From assembly GCA_903844155.1 (NCBI GenBank), contig CAIMSU010000233.1:1-64000 (forward strand): DNA of 64,000 bases, in the 5' to 3' direction. Origin of the DNA: an uncultured Pseudomonadota bacterium (GTDB taxonomy: Bacteria; Myxococcota_A; UBA796; SXON01). Positions 1 to 8,334 of the stretch are shown piece by piece (the first letter of the stretch is position 1; each line of letters opens with the position of its first letter). The notes beneath the pieces are model-generated. The model was given only the letters and a program-made list of their open reading frames with translations, had not been told where the DNA came from and ran no database searches. The translations under genes were made by a program, and so were the position numbers.

Positions 1-276
1 AGGGGTCAGGGGCGCCAGCGTAGATGGCGGCGCTCGCGTCGTCACAGTCGCGGCCGCCGTACGCAAGCGCGTCCTGGCCGTCACTGTCGGCGTCGAAGTC
101 GTCGTTTCCGGCGCAGTCGCTGTCGACACCGTCGTACCAGGGGTCAGGGGCGCCAGCGTAGATGGCGGCGCTCGCGTCGTCACAGTCGCGGCCGCCGTAC
201 GCAAGCGCGTCCTGGCCGTCACTGTCGGCGTCGAAGTCGTCGTTTCCGGCGCAGTCGCTGTCCACGCCGTCGTACC
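1..276 (-). repeat. 138-bp in-frame tandem repeat in the MopE-like gene
   Basis: Two consecutive copies, 1-138 and 139-276, differ at only a few bases (for example gtcgacacc against gtccacgcc). The period is a multiple of three, so each copy encodes one 46-residue metal-binding unit. The array probably continues beyond the left edge. Such identity at the DNA level indicates recent unit duplication or homogenisation. Confidence 0.9.
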
Positions 277-1015
277 AGGAGTCAGGGGCGCCCGGGTAGG
301 CGTCGTGGTTGGCGTCGTCGCAGTCGGTGCCTGTGCCGTCCGGCGTGTTGGCCGCGCTGTCGAAGCCGTCGCCATCGGCGTCGTAGTCGTCCGAGCCGTC
401 GCAGTTGCTGTCGACGCCGTCGTAGGGCGTGTCCACGGTGTCGGGATGGACGGTCGCATCGCCGTCATCGCAGTCGTCGCCACCATCGAACCAGCTCACG
501 TAGCCGTCGCCATCCTCGTCCGCGAGTCCGATGCCCGTGAGCGGCACCACTGCAAGGCCACCCGCGAGGGACAACGACGCGGTCAACTGCCCGCCTCCGT
601 CCGGCGTGAACGCGACGCTGATGGTGCGACTCGCGCCGTCGGCCAGGGTGGCGCCGTCCGCGTCCGCCGTGTAGACTTGCGGGCTGTCACCGGCGATCTC
701 GGCGCTCAGGGTCGTGGGGGCGGTGCCCACGTTCGCCACGGTGATCTGCAGGGTTGAGGCCACCCCCTGCTTCACCGGTCCAAAGTCAAGGCTCACGGCT
801 GAGAGTTGGAGCTCGGCGGACGAAGCTGTAGCGGCCGCCGGGCTCGCGGTGTCAGCGGAGGTTGGCGCCGGGCGGGGCGTCGCACCCGAGGGCGCGCAGG
901 CCGAGAACCCACAAAGCACCAGGGCGGACGGCCCGCTCAGGCGGAGCAGCCGCACGAGGCGCGCGAGGGGTTGGTCTGAGGTGAGGGGCGAACGGAACGG
1001 AAGTGAGCGGAACAT
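1..1015 (-). CDS. MopE-like metal-binding repeat lipoprotein, N-terminal part
   Basis: The gene runs off the left edge, so only the first 338 codons are visible. The ATG at 1015 is preceded by a consensus AGGAGG five bases upstream. Residues 31-40 are hydrophobic and end in GFSAC, a plausible lipobox (Cys40). A beta-sandwich of the HYDIN/ASPM-SPD2 'choice-of-anchor' type follows at about 69-165 (LDFGPVKQG, ITVANVGTAP). From residue 167 the protein is a string of Asp-rich units, DxDGDGxD...DCDD...A.YxGAPDxxYDGVDSxCxGNDD, the MopE/thrombospondin-3-like metal-binding pattern (Cu-binding_MopE family). The pattern implies an exported, surface-attached Ca- or Cu-binding protein. The last two visible units are almost identical 46-residue repeats. 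The ligand and role cannot be told from sequence; the family assignment is strong. Confidence 0.8.
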   Translation of the reverse strand, partial: MFRSLPFRSPLTSDQPLARLVRLLRLSGPSALVLCGFSACAPSGATPRPAPTSADTASPAAATASSAELQLSAVSLDFGPVKQGVASTLQITVANVGTAPTTLSAEIAGDSPQVYTADADGATLADGASRTISVAFTPDGGGQLTASLSLAGGLAVVPLTGIGLADEDGDGYVSWFDGGDDCDDGDATVHPDTVDTPYDGVDSNCDGSDDYDADGDGFDSAANTPDGTGTDCDDANHDAYPGAPDSWYDGVDSDCAGNDDFDADSDGQDALAYGGRDCDDASAAIYAGAPDPWYDGVDSDCAGNDDFDADSDGQDALAYGGRDCDDASAAIYAGAPDP

Positions 1016-1180
1016 GGAAGCCTCCTGTGGCGCCCAGGACCACCGCAAGACCCGTGCCAATGGGTGTACGCCGACAATTCCGTCCGACAGGGTGACAACT
1101 GTCAGTGACGTCCGTCAGACCTCCGTCACCCCCAAAGGGGCCCGAAGCCGGATAGCCTCCCCGATGCCCGGCGGTCCCTC
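1016..1180. promoter_or_regulatory. Divergent upstream region with inverted repeats
   Basis: This 165-bp gap separates the divergent MopE-like gene and the addB-like gene, so both promoters should lie here. Visible symmetry includes TGACA-ac-TGTCA (1093-1104) and GTGACG...CGTCAC (1105-1129). These could be operator half-sites, but no regulator is identified and no clear -35/-10 pair stands out. Confidence 0.35.
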
Positions 1181-4100
1181 ATGAGCGTGCAGATCGTGCT
1201 CGGAAGGAGCCGATTCCGCCGTCGCGCTGCGATGGTGCGGAGCGTGCTGACCGGCACGGACGGGCAGGGCCGCCCCAACTTCACGTACCTCACCGACACG
1301 CTGCGAAAGAGCCAGTTGGTCCAGGATGAATTCGCGCGCTACCGTTCCGGCGCCACTTTTCTGCCCGAGGTGCACACCCTCGCAGCGCTGCTGACGGACC
1401 TGCACCGTCGGTTCGGGGATGGTCGGGCGCCCTGGCCAGACGCTGCCGTGGTGATGCAGTGCCGGTCGACCCGCCTGGCCTCCCCGGCCGCCTGGCCGTG
1501 GCTCGGCAGTCTCGACGACAACTGGACGACGGCGGCGGACCTGGCGCGCCTGTTTCAGAGCTGGCAGGAGGCGGATCGGCCCACGCTCGCCCCGATCGCG
1601 ACCGACCCCCGGCCGACGGAGCTTCGGGCGTACTTCGCGGCCGTCGACGCAACACTCGCCAACAACCCCGACTACGTGTGCGTCGCCGACCTCCTCACCG
1701 CCCTCATCCGGACACTTGAAGCCCTCCCGTACGACAACGAGCGCACGCCGCTCGGCGGATGGCTGCACCAGCCCCACGCGGTCGTCATCGACGACGTCCT
1801 GCACCCCAGCCGTCTGCGCACCCGCGCCCTGATCGCGCTTGCCACGGCGTGGAGCACGCTTGGCAAGCACGTTGTGTTCGGGTTGGAGTCCGGTCGGGAT
1901 CTCGGCGGCGCGGAAGCCGGGAGCTTCTTTGAGTACGACCGCCTCGACGACCCGGAGAGCGCGTTCTCGTTGCGTCCGTTTGAGGCGACATTGCAGTTTC
2001 GTCGTGCACTCTTTCACGGCATCATCGACCGCGGCCGGGGCGCGGTGGTGCACGTGGCCGGCCCCACCGGTGGCCTTCACGACGCCGTCGCGCCGGATGA
2101 TGACCTTGAACCAGCCGATCTCGCCGATCGCCTCTGGTGCCGGACGCCGTTGCCTCCGCCCGGACCAACCCCCTGGCTGGAGGTGGCATCATGGCCGGAT
2201 CGAAGCGCGGAGATCACCGCGATCGCCCTGGCGTTACGCGCTTCCCTGCTCGCCGGGGAGCGCGCCCAGGATCACTGGGTGGCAATCGCAGGGCTCCCCA
2301 CGTACTTGCCGGAATTGGCGAGAGTTTTCGACGAGCTGGGCGTGCCCTGGTCGACTGCCGCCGGGCTCCCCCTCACGGCCCGGCCGTGCGCGCGGCGCCT
2401 GCTCGCCCTCGCGCGTTGGGAGCGGCGGAATTGGCCGTTGGACGAGGTGATGGAGGCGCTACTGGCGGCGTCGGCGTGGCGCGACCGGACGCCGCAGCTC
2501 CAGGCGCTGTGGCGGGCCGCTCGGGAGCATGGCATCACGAGCGCCCGCGGGTTGCACTCGGTGGACTCGGCCGTCGAGGGTGGCGAAGGGGTCGCCGCGG
2601 ACGTCCGATCGTTCACCGAGGCGGTGGAGGGGCTCGACGGCGTACTCGACGCGCCAGAGTGGGCGAGACGGCTGATCGGCGCCGCAGTCCTGCTTGGGAT
2701 CGACGAGAACGCTGGCGACGACGCGGTCCTGGCGCTGGCCGTGGTGGGTGACGTGGCGCGGGCTGCGGCGGCGCTCGGCGGAGCACGCGAGGGGCGGGCG
2801 CTCGCGGATGCGTTGGAGGCGGCGCTCGGCGACACACTCGTGCGACCGGCGGGGGCGTCCGGGCCGGGCGGCGGGGGCGTCGAGGTGGTGGGCTTGCGCG
2901 ATCTGCGCGGGATCGACCCGCGCTGGCTCTGGATCGGGGGGTTGACGGCCGGAGAGTTCCCGCCTGCCCCCAGCGACGACTACCTCCTCGGTCGCGACTC
3001 ACGGCGTGCCCTCGGGCTGCCGGACGCGGCCGACGAAGCCCGGTACATCTTCGCCTCCGCGCTCCGGAACGCCGCGGACCACGCCCGTCGCGGGGGGCCA
3101 TTGCTGGCGCCCCGCAAACACCCAACGCGGAACTTCCTGAATTCACGCGAATGGGCATCGCAATGGCCCCCCAACGCGGCGTTCCCCGCACGTTCGGTGA
3201 CGGGCGCTGTACTCGGCGGCCGGCGGCGAACGTGGCTTTGGAACGCCGAAAAATCAGCGCCTACCCCGGCGCGAGGTGTGCCGAGCGCCGGGATCGGCGG
3301 GCCATTGCTGGCGCCTCGCAAACAAGCAACGCGGAACTTCCTGAATTCACGCGAATGGGCATCGCAATGGCCCCCCAACGCGGCGTTCCCCGCACGTTCG
3401 GTGACGGGCGCTGTACTCGGCGGCCGGCGGCGAACGTGGCTTTGGAACGCCGAAAAATCAGCGCCGGCCCCGGTGCGAGGTTCGCCGAGCGCCGGGATCG
3501 GCGGTCCCCCCCGCCTCACGCTCTCGTGGCCAGCGACGGTCGCCGGCAAAACGGTAGCGCGGTCCTCGCTACTCCTGGACCTGGTCGGACTCTGGCCCGT
3601 GCCATCGGAGTCGCCGCTGCGGGTGTACCGCGGCACCCCTGAGCACGCCCCGGTCGGGGCCCGAGGGGTCGATACGGCGCTCGGCGAGCGGTTCGCGGCG
3701 GGTGAACGCGTGCCACCGCCGGGCTCCGGTGAGGCGACCGGGCTCATCGGTCGGGGACGCATGCTCCGCGCGCGCCGGATCCCCGAGCCGGGCGTCTACG
3801 ACGGCATGCTGACGTCGCCGGTTCCGACCCGACCCCGGCTCGGCGCCACTGAGTTGGAAGGCTACCTGAAGTGCCCGATGACGCGGCTCTTCCGGCGCGT
3901 TCTAGCCCTGACCGCCGAGGAGGGCTACGACCGCGACGTCCCCCACCGCGCCTGGGGCGACCTCGTCCACCTCGTCCTCCATCAATTCGTCCGCGACCTG
4001 CTCCGCGATGGGGTCGGCCGAATTCGTCCCGAGCACCTCCCCGCCCTCTCCGCCCGGCTTGAGGCGCTCGCCCGCCGCCTTGCCACCCAGCCTCGCGCCG

Positions 4101-4819
4101 ATGGCACAGCGCCCGCCAGCCCCCTCCTGCGGCTCTCCCCTGCCCTCGCAGCACACCGCGTAGCCTCGCTGGTCGGCGGCCTCGTCGACGACGACGCGCC
4201 GGGCGTCCTCCACGCCTGGCTCCAATTCGAGGCGAACGACCCCGTCGAACACCACTTCGACGCCGTCGAGCGCCGCCTCGCGCCCGACGCGCTGACCGTC
4301 GGCGGCATGCCCATCGACGGCCAGATCGACCGCGTCGACCGCCTGCCAGACGGGCGCCCTTTCGTGCTCGACTACAAGACCGGCCTCCCCCCTTCCGCGC
4401 GCGACGTGCTCGCCGGGCTGCGCGTCCAGGGTCTGCTCTACCTGGACGCCGCCTCCGGCGAGGGAGCGACCGGGATCGCCGCGTACATGCAGGTTGGCAA
4501 GCCCGGCGAGGTACGACGGGACGGCTGGACCGGGGCGCCTGACGCGCTTGCCGCCCTCAAGCTGCGGAAGTCCGCGCCTCTTGACGACGCGTTCCGGGCC
4601 CGGATCGACGGTTACCTCGCGGAGAGCGTGGCGCGGCTGAAGGCCGGAGCCTTGCACACCACGCTCGCGACGGCTGCCGAGGCCGGGTGCGACTACTGCA
4701 GCTTCAAATACGCATGCAAGGTCGACCACGCGCGAAACGCTCGATTCGCGGAGGCGCTCCCGGCCCGGCCCGACGCCGCGCGGTACCAGGCGCCGCTCTC
4801 CGAGGCGGAGGAGTCATGA
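1181..4819 (+). CDS. addB: AddB-like helicase-nuclease subunit with Fe-S PD-(D/E)XK nuclease
   Basis: This 1212-residue protein has the AddB/RexB layout: a long inactivated-helicase body and a C-terminal PD-(D/E)XK nuclease. Nuclease residues are visible as D1050 (GQIDRVDR) and D1064/K1066 (LDYKTG). Cys898 (LKCPMT) with Cys1170, Cys1173 and Cys1179 (CDYCSFKYAC) gives the C...C-x2-C-x5-C set that holds the 4Fe-4S cluster of AddB nucleases. With AddA it would resect double-strand breaks for recombination. It overlaps the addA-like gene by ATGA, so translation is coupled. Residues about 638-774 are a tandem repeated insertion absent from the family; the flanks (ADHARR and RLTLSWPAT) read as if normally contiguous. 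The start ATG has no strong Shine-Dalgarno sequence. The family is clear, though it is diverged from Gram-positive AddB. Confidence 0.82.
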   Translation: MSVQIVLGRSRFRRRAAMVRSVLTGTDGQGRPNFTYLTDTLRKSQLVQDEFARYRSGATFLPEVHTLAALLTDLHRRFGDGRAPWPDAAVVMQCRSTRLASPAAWPWLGSLDDNWTTAADLARLFQSWQEADRPTLAPIATDPRPTELRAYFAAVDATLANNPDYVCVADLLTALIRTLEALPYDNERTPLGGWLHQPHAVVIDDVLHPSRLRTRALIALATAWSTLGKHVVFGLESGRDLGGAEAGSFFEYDRLDDPESAFSLRPFEATLQFRRALFHGIIDRGRGAVVHVAGPTGGLHDAVAPDDDLEPADLADRLWCRTPLPPPGPTPWLEVASWPDRSAEITAIALALRASLLAGERAQDHWVAIAGLPTYLPELARVFDELGVPWSTAAGLPLTARPCARRLLALARWERRNWPLDEVMEALLAASAWRDRTPQLQALWRAAREHGITSARGLHSVDSAVEGGEGVAADVRSFTEAVEGLDGVLDAPEWARRLIGAAVLLGIDENAGDDAVLALAVVGDVARAAAALGGAREGRALADALEAALGDTLVRPAGASGPGGGGVEVVGLRDLRGIDPRWLWIGGLTAGEFPPAPSDDYLLGRDSRRALGLPDAADEARYIFASALRNAADHARRGGPLLAPRKHPTRNFLNSREWASQWPPNAAFPARSVTGAVLGGRRRTWLWNAEKSAPTPARGVPSAGIGGPLLAPRKQATRNFLNSREWASQWPPNAAFPARSVTGAVLGGRRRTWLWNAEKSAPAPVRGSPSAGIGGPPRLTLSWPATVAGKTVARSSLLLDLVGLWPVPSESPLRVYRGTPEHAPVGARGVDTALGERFAAGERVPPPGSGEATGLIGRGRMLRARRIPEPGVYDGMLTSPVPTRPRLGATELEGYLKCPMTRLFRRVLALTAEEGYDRDVPHRAWGDLVHLVLHQFVRDLLRDGVGRIRPEHLPALSARLEALARRLATQPRADGTAPASPLLRLSPALAAHRVASLVGGLVDDDAPGVLHAWLQFEANDPVEHHFDAVERRLAPDALTVGGMPIDGQIDRVDRLPDGRPFVLDYKTGLPPSARDVLAGLRVQGLLYLDAASGEGATGIAAYMQVGKPGEVRRDGWTGAPDALAALKLRKSAPLDDAFRARIDGYLAESVARLKAGALHTTLATAAEAGCDYCSFKYACKVDHARNARFAEALPARPDAARYQAPLSEAEES
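3094..3501 (+). repeat. Tandem in-frame 204-bp insertion element inside addB-like gene
   Basis: Two copies of a 204-bp unit lie head to tail, at about 3094-3297 and 3298-3501. A core of about 137 bp (from acgcggaacttcctg to aaaaatcagcgcc) is identical in both, while the junction segments differ by several bases. Each copy is exactly 68 codons, so the reading frame of the host gene is kept (peptide contains NFLNSREWASQWPP and TWLWNAEKSAP). No terminal inverted repeats or transposase are visible. It behaves like a protein-coding insertion repeat, comparable in concept to Rickettsia palindromic elements. I found no third copy in this window. Confidence 0.85.
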
Positions 4820-7800
4820 TCACAGTGCACATCGAGGCGGGCGTGATCGTCGCGCGAGCCGCGAAGCTCAACCTCGAGCAGGCGCCCTGCCTCGATAGCC
4901 ACGAGGAGCTCGCCGTGAGCGCAGGCGCGGGCGCGGGCAAGACGTTCACGCTCGCGGCACGCTTTGCCGTGCTCCACCAGCGCCTGATCGCGACCGCCCG
5001 GGGCGATGGGGATCCGCGCGCCGTGCTTGTCCTCACGTTCTCGGAGCGCGCGGCGGGGGAGATGCGGGAGCGCTGCTTCCTGGCGGTCACGGCGGCGGCG
5101 ACGGCGTTTGCGACGGGGGCGCAGGCGCTGGTGGATGGCGGGGTGGCGCCCGCCGAGGTCGCCCGGCAGCGCCAGGCCTGGGAGCGGCTGCGCGACGGCT
5201 TCGGCGGCGCGAGCATCTGGACCTTCCACGGGTTCTGCTCGCGGATCCTCCGGGAATTCCCTGTGGAGTCTGGGACGGCGCCGGGGTTTGGCGTGCTGGA
5301 CGAGGGCGGGGCGGACGACGCAGTGGGGCGGGCGGTCGAGGGGGTGGTGACGGACTGGCTGCAGGAGGCGGGCGAGGATCAACGCCTGCTCTTGCGGACG
5401 TTCGGCGCGCTTCCGGGGCTGTTGGCAGTGCTCGGCAACATCGTCCGTCGGCGGGGCGAGATGGCCGCACGCTGGGCGCGCAATGCGGGCAGGTCGATGG
5501 CCACCGGGATGCTTCACGGTTCGCCGATTTCCGTGGAAGAAGCAGTTGAGTTTCTGACGGGGGACTGGCTGGAGACATTGCGGGCGCTGGAGGCCTGCGG
5601 GCCCGCGAAGTGCCCGACCTGGACGGCCGAGGCGCTTGCAGCCGCGGGCGAGCCGCTGCCGACGGGGGACGACGAGAATGCGGCATTTGACCTCCTCGAC
5701 CGGTACCGCGCGGCTGTTGGCAGCCTGGCGACGGAGAAGGGGCGGCGGCAGATGGATCGCGCGATCGGCGCCGCAAGCGGGTGGCGCGCGGCCCACCGAC
5801 GGCCCGAGCTCCTCGCCCGGCTCCTGGCGATGCAGGACCGCCTCGACGGCCTGGACGGCGTCCCCGGCGCCGCCGACGCGATCCTCGCCCGCGTCCTCCT
5901 CCCGCTCAACGCGCTCGCGGAAGCATGTATCGCAGCGTTGGACCAGGATCATGGCGCGAACGCCGCCGTGGACTACACCGACCTGCAGCTCCGGGCCGCC
6001 CGCGCCATCGGGACAGACAAGGTCGCCGACATCCTTCACCTGCGCCATCGCTACCTGATGATCGACGAGTTCCAGGACACCGACGCCATCCAGTGGCAGA
6101 TCGTCCGGGCCCTCGGACGCCCTCCGATGGCCGACCCCGAAGCGCACGACCGGATCTTTGTCGTCGGCGACATCAAGCAGGCGATCTACGGCTTTCGCGG
6201 TGGGGATGTCGAGGTGTTCGAGCTGGCGCGGGAGTCGTTGGCTGGCCAGCGGATGCTCGTCCGCAACCATCGCTCGGTGGCCGGATTGATCGCCTTCTAC
6301 AACCAGATCTTCGAGACCGTGCTCGGGCCGCCGGCGCCAGGGCGTCCGCGGTGGGAGGCCCCGTTTTCGGCGCTGGAGGCGCACCGCTCGGCGCCCGTTG
6401 AGCACGATCGGGCGGTCGTCCACGCCACGCACGCCGGCGACGAGGACACGGAATCCCACTGGATCGCGGCCTGGATTTCCAGCGCCCTCGACCCGAGCGG
6501 CCCCCTCGCCGGCCTGGGCCTCTGGGACCGCGCCCGTCATCCCCACGCCCCCATCGCCATCCTGCTCCGCACCCGCACCCCCCTCCCTCGCCTCGAAGCT
6601 GCCCTGCGCGAAGCAGGCATCCCCGCCCATGCCGACGGCGGCGGCGGATTCTGGGCCCGCCCGGAGGTCTCCGACCTCGTCGACCTCCTGCACGCGCTCA
6701 CGCGGGGCGACGCCATCGCCCGCATCTCAGCCCTGCGAAGCCCGCTTTTTGGCCTCGACGACGACACGATCGTTGCTATCGGGACGACGTTCTCGCCCCA
6801 GGGACCGCTGAACCCGGGTCAGGCCGAGCTGCTCGCGGACGCCGCGCGTGTCTGGACGAACCTCGAGACCGCCTGCCGCGACAGCCCTGCCGCAGGGGCG
6901 TTGGAGGCCGCGATCCGGGGGACCCGGGCGGACTTCGTCGCTGCCGCTGGAGCCCCGAATGGCCGGGGCACCGCCAACATCAACCAGCTCCTCACCCTTG
7001 CCGATGCGTGCGACCGGCGTGGCGGATCGCTCGACGCGCTTGTGGACCAGTGGGTGCGAGCCCGAGCGGATGGCCAACGTGACGCCGAAGCCGCACTGCC
7101 CTCCAGCGACGCGCGCGTGACCATCCTCACCGCGCATGGGAGCAAGGGGCTCGAATGGCCCGTCGTCATCGTGCCGTTCCTGCAGATGGTGCCGCAGGGA
7201 CAGCATGGCGTGAGCCCGATGCGTGCACCGGACGGCGACTGGGACCTGGCGTTCAAGGTGGTTGATCCCCACTCCGGCGAGTCCGTCGTCCCCGCCCGCC
7301 TGGCCGGTTTGCGTCGGCACGCGGCAACCCTGGAGGACGCCGAGGCGCGGCGCCTCCTGTACGTCGCGTGTACGCGCGCCGAGGACCTCCTCGTGATGAC
7401 CTCCTCCTTCGACCCCGTGACCGCGGCCGGCTCGGAACGGGCGTTCCCCGCGCGCTCCTGGCTGGCCCACGTTGGACCCTGGGCGCTCGCCAACCAGGAG
7501 GTCCCCCCAGCCTGGGCCACGTTCCTCGAGATCACCGAACCCCCGCCGGCCCCAGCGCTGCCCGCGGCGACGTTTCCCGCCTGGGTGCAGGCCGCCGCCA
7601 TTCCCCCCGCACGGCGTGTCACCGTGCTCCCGAGCAGCCTTGGACATGGCGAGCCGCTCCCTGCGCAGCGTCGCCCGGAATCCGAAGGCAGCCGCGCCGC
7701 AGCCGTGATGGGCGTCGTCGTCCACGGCCTGTTGGAGGACGACCTCCTCGACGATCGCGCCCGCGCGCAGCGCCGGTGGCGACAGGCCTGTCGCGAGGAG

Positions 7801-8334
7801 GGCCTCTCGGCCGAGACCGGGGAGCGCCTCTGGCGGACCATCACCCAGCAGCTCGACGCGCTCACAGGCTCAGAAGAAGTCCGGGCGTTGCTCGACCAGA
7901 AGCAGTATCGGGAGCTGCCCTTCCGATACACACTCCCGGGGCCGGGCGACGAGGTCGTGCTCCATGGGAGCATCGACCTGCTCGGGCGCGATCCGCTCGA
8001 TGGCGCCTGGATCGTCGTCGACCACAAGACCGTGCGCGACGACGCGGACGATGACGCCCTCATCGCGCGGTATCGTTGGCAATTGCTGGCGTACAGCGTG
8101 GCGGCTTCCGCCGTCCTCGTCGCCAACGGACAGTCACCGGTCCGCCGCGGCGCCCTGCTCCTCACGCGTTCGGCCCGCATCCTCCGGCTTCCGGACTGGA
8201 CCGACGCCGATTTTGACGCGTTGAACGCCCTGCTTCAGGCCCGTCGACGCATCGACAGCGCCATGCCGAGCAGCGCCAGCGACCAGGCCGCCTCGGCCCC
8301 GCCGGTCGCGCAGTTGCCGGAATTCAGCGGGTAG
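4816..8334 (+). CDS. addA: AddA-like UvrD-family helicase-nuclease subunit
   Basis: This 1172-residue superfamily 1A helicase has a C-terminal RecB-type nuclease. The Walker A motif GAGAGKT is at 37-43 and the Walker B motif LMIDEFQDTD is around 414-423. Further helicase motifs include GDIKQAIYGFRGGD and VTILTAHGSKGLEWP. The nuclease site is D1054 (GSIDLLG) with D1069/K1071 (VDHKT). The ATG at 4816 overlaps the addB-like stop (ATGA); the open frame extends 43 codons further upstream, but that segment is antisense to nothing conserved and would overlap addB deeply. The enzyme unwinds and degrades double-strand ends with the AddB-like partner. Its last 33 codons are antisense to the end of the convergent subtilase gene and look like a non-conserved tail. 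Confidence 0.88.
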   Translation: MITVHIEAGVIVARAAKLNLEQAPCLDSHEELAVSAGAGAGKTFTLAARFAVLHQRLIATARGDGDPRAVLVLTFSERAAGEMRERCFLAVTAAATAFATGAQALVDGGVAPAEVARQRQAWERLRDGFGGASIWTFHGFCSRILREFPVESGTAPGFGVLDEGGADDAVGRAVEGVVTDWLQEAGEDQRLLLRTFGALPGLLAVLGNIVRRRGEMAARWARNAGRSMATGMLHGSPISVEEAVEFLTGDWLETLRALEACGPAKCPTWTAEALAAAGEPLPTGDDENAAFDLLDRYRAAVGSLATEKGRRQMDRAIGAASGWRAAHRRPELLARLLAMQDRLDGLDGVPGAADAILARVLLPLNALAEACIAALDQDHGANAAVDYTDLQLRAARAIGTDKVADILHLRHRYLMIDEFQDTDAIQWQIVRALGRPPMADPEAHDRIFVVGDIKQAIYGFRGGDVEVFELARESLAGQRMLVRNHRSVAGLIAFYNQIFETVLGPPAPGRPRWEAPFSALEAHRSAPVEHDRAVVHATHAGDEDTESHWIAAWISSALDPSGPLAGLGLWDRARHPHAPIAILLRTRTPLPRLEAALREAGIPAHADGGGGFWARPEVSDLVDLLHALTRGDAIARISALRSPLFGLDDDTIVAIGTTFSPQGPLNPGQAELLADAARVWTNLETACRDSPAAGALEAAIRGTRADFVAAAGAPNGRGTANINQLLTLADACDRRGGSLDALVDQWVRARADGQRDAEAALPSSDARVTILTAHGSKGLEWPVVIVPFLQMVPQGQHGVSPMRAPDGDWDLAFKVVDPHSGESVVPARLAGLRRHAATLEDAEARRLLYVACTRAEDLLVMTSSFDPVTAAGSERAFPARSWLAHVGPWALANQEVPPAWATFLEITEPPPAPALPAATFPAWVQAAAIPPARRVTVLPSSLGHGEPLPAQRRPESEGSRAAAVMGVVVHGLLEDDLLDDRARAQRRWRQACREEGLSAETGERLWRTITQQLDALTGSEEVRALLDQKQYRELPFRYTLPGPGDEVVLHGSIDLLGRDPLDGAWIVVDHKTVRDDADDDALIARYRWQLLAYSVAASAVLVANGQSPVRRGALLLTRSARILRLPDWTDADFDALNALLQARRRIDSAMPSSASDQAASAPPVAQLPEFSG

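Noticed and set aside
3094-3501. Insertion sequence or transposase fragment in addB
   Set aside because: No transposase motifs, no terminal inverted repeats and no target-site duplication were seen, so I call it only an in-frame repeat element.
4687-4815. Longer N-terminus for the addA-like protein
   Set aside because: The extra 43 residues overlap addB coding DNA, are Arg/Gly-rich and precede the standard AddA start; the ATGA overlap is the better start.
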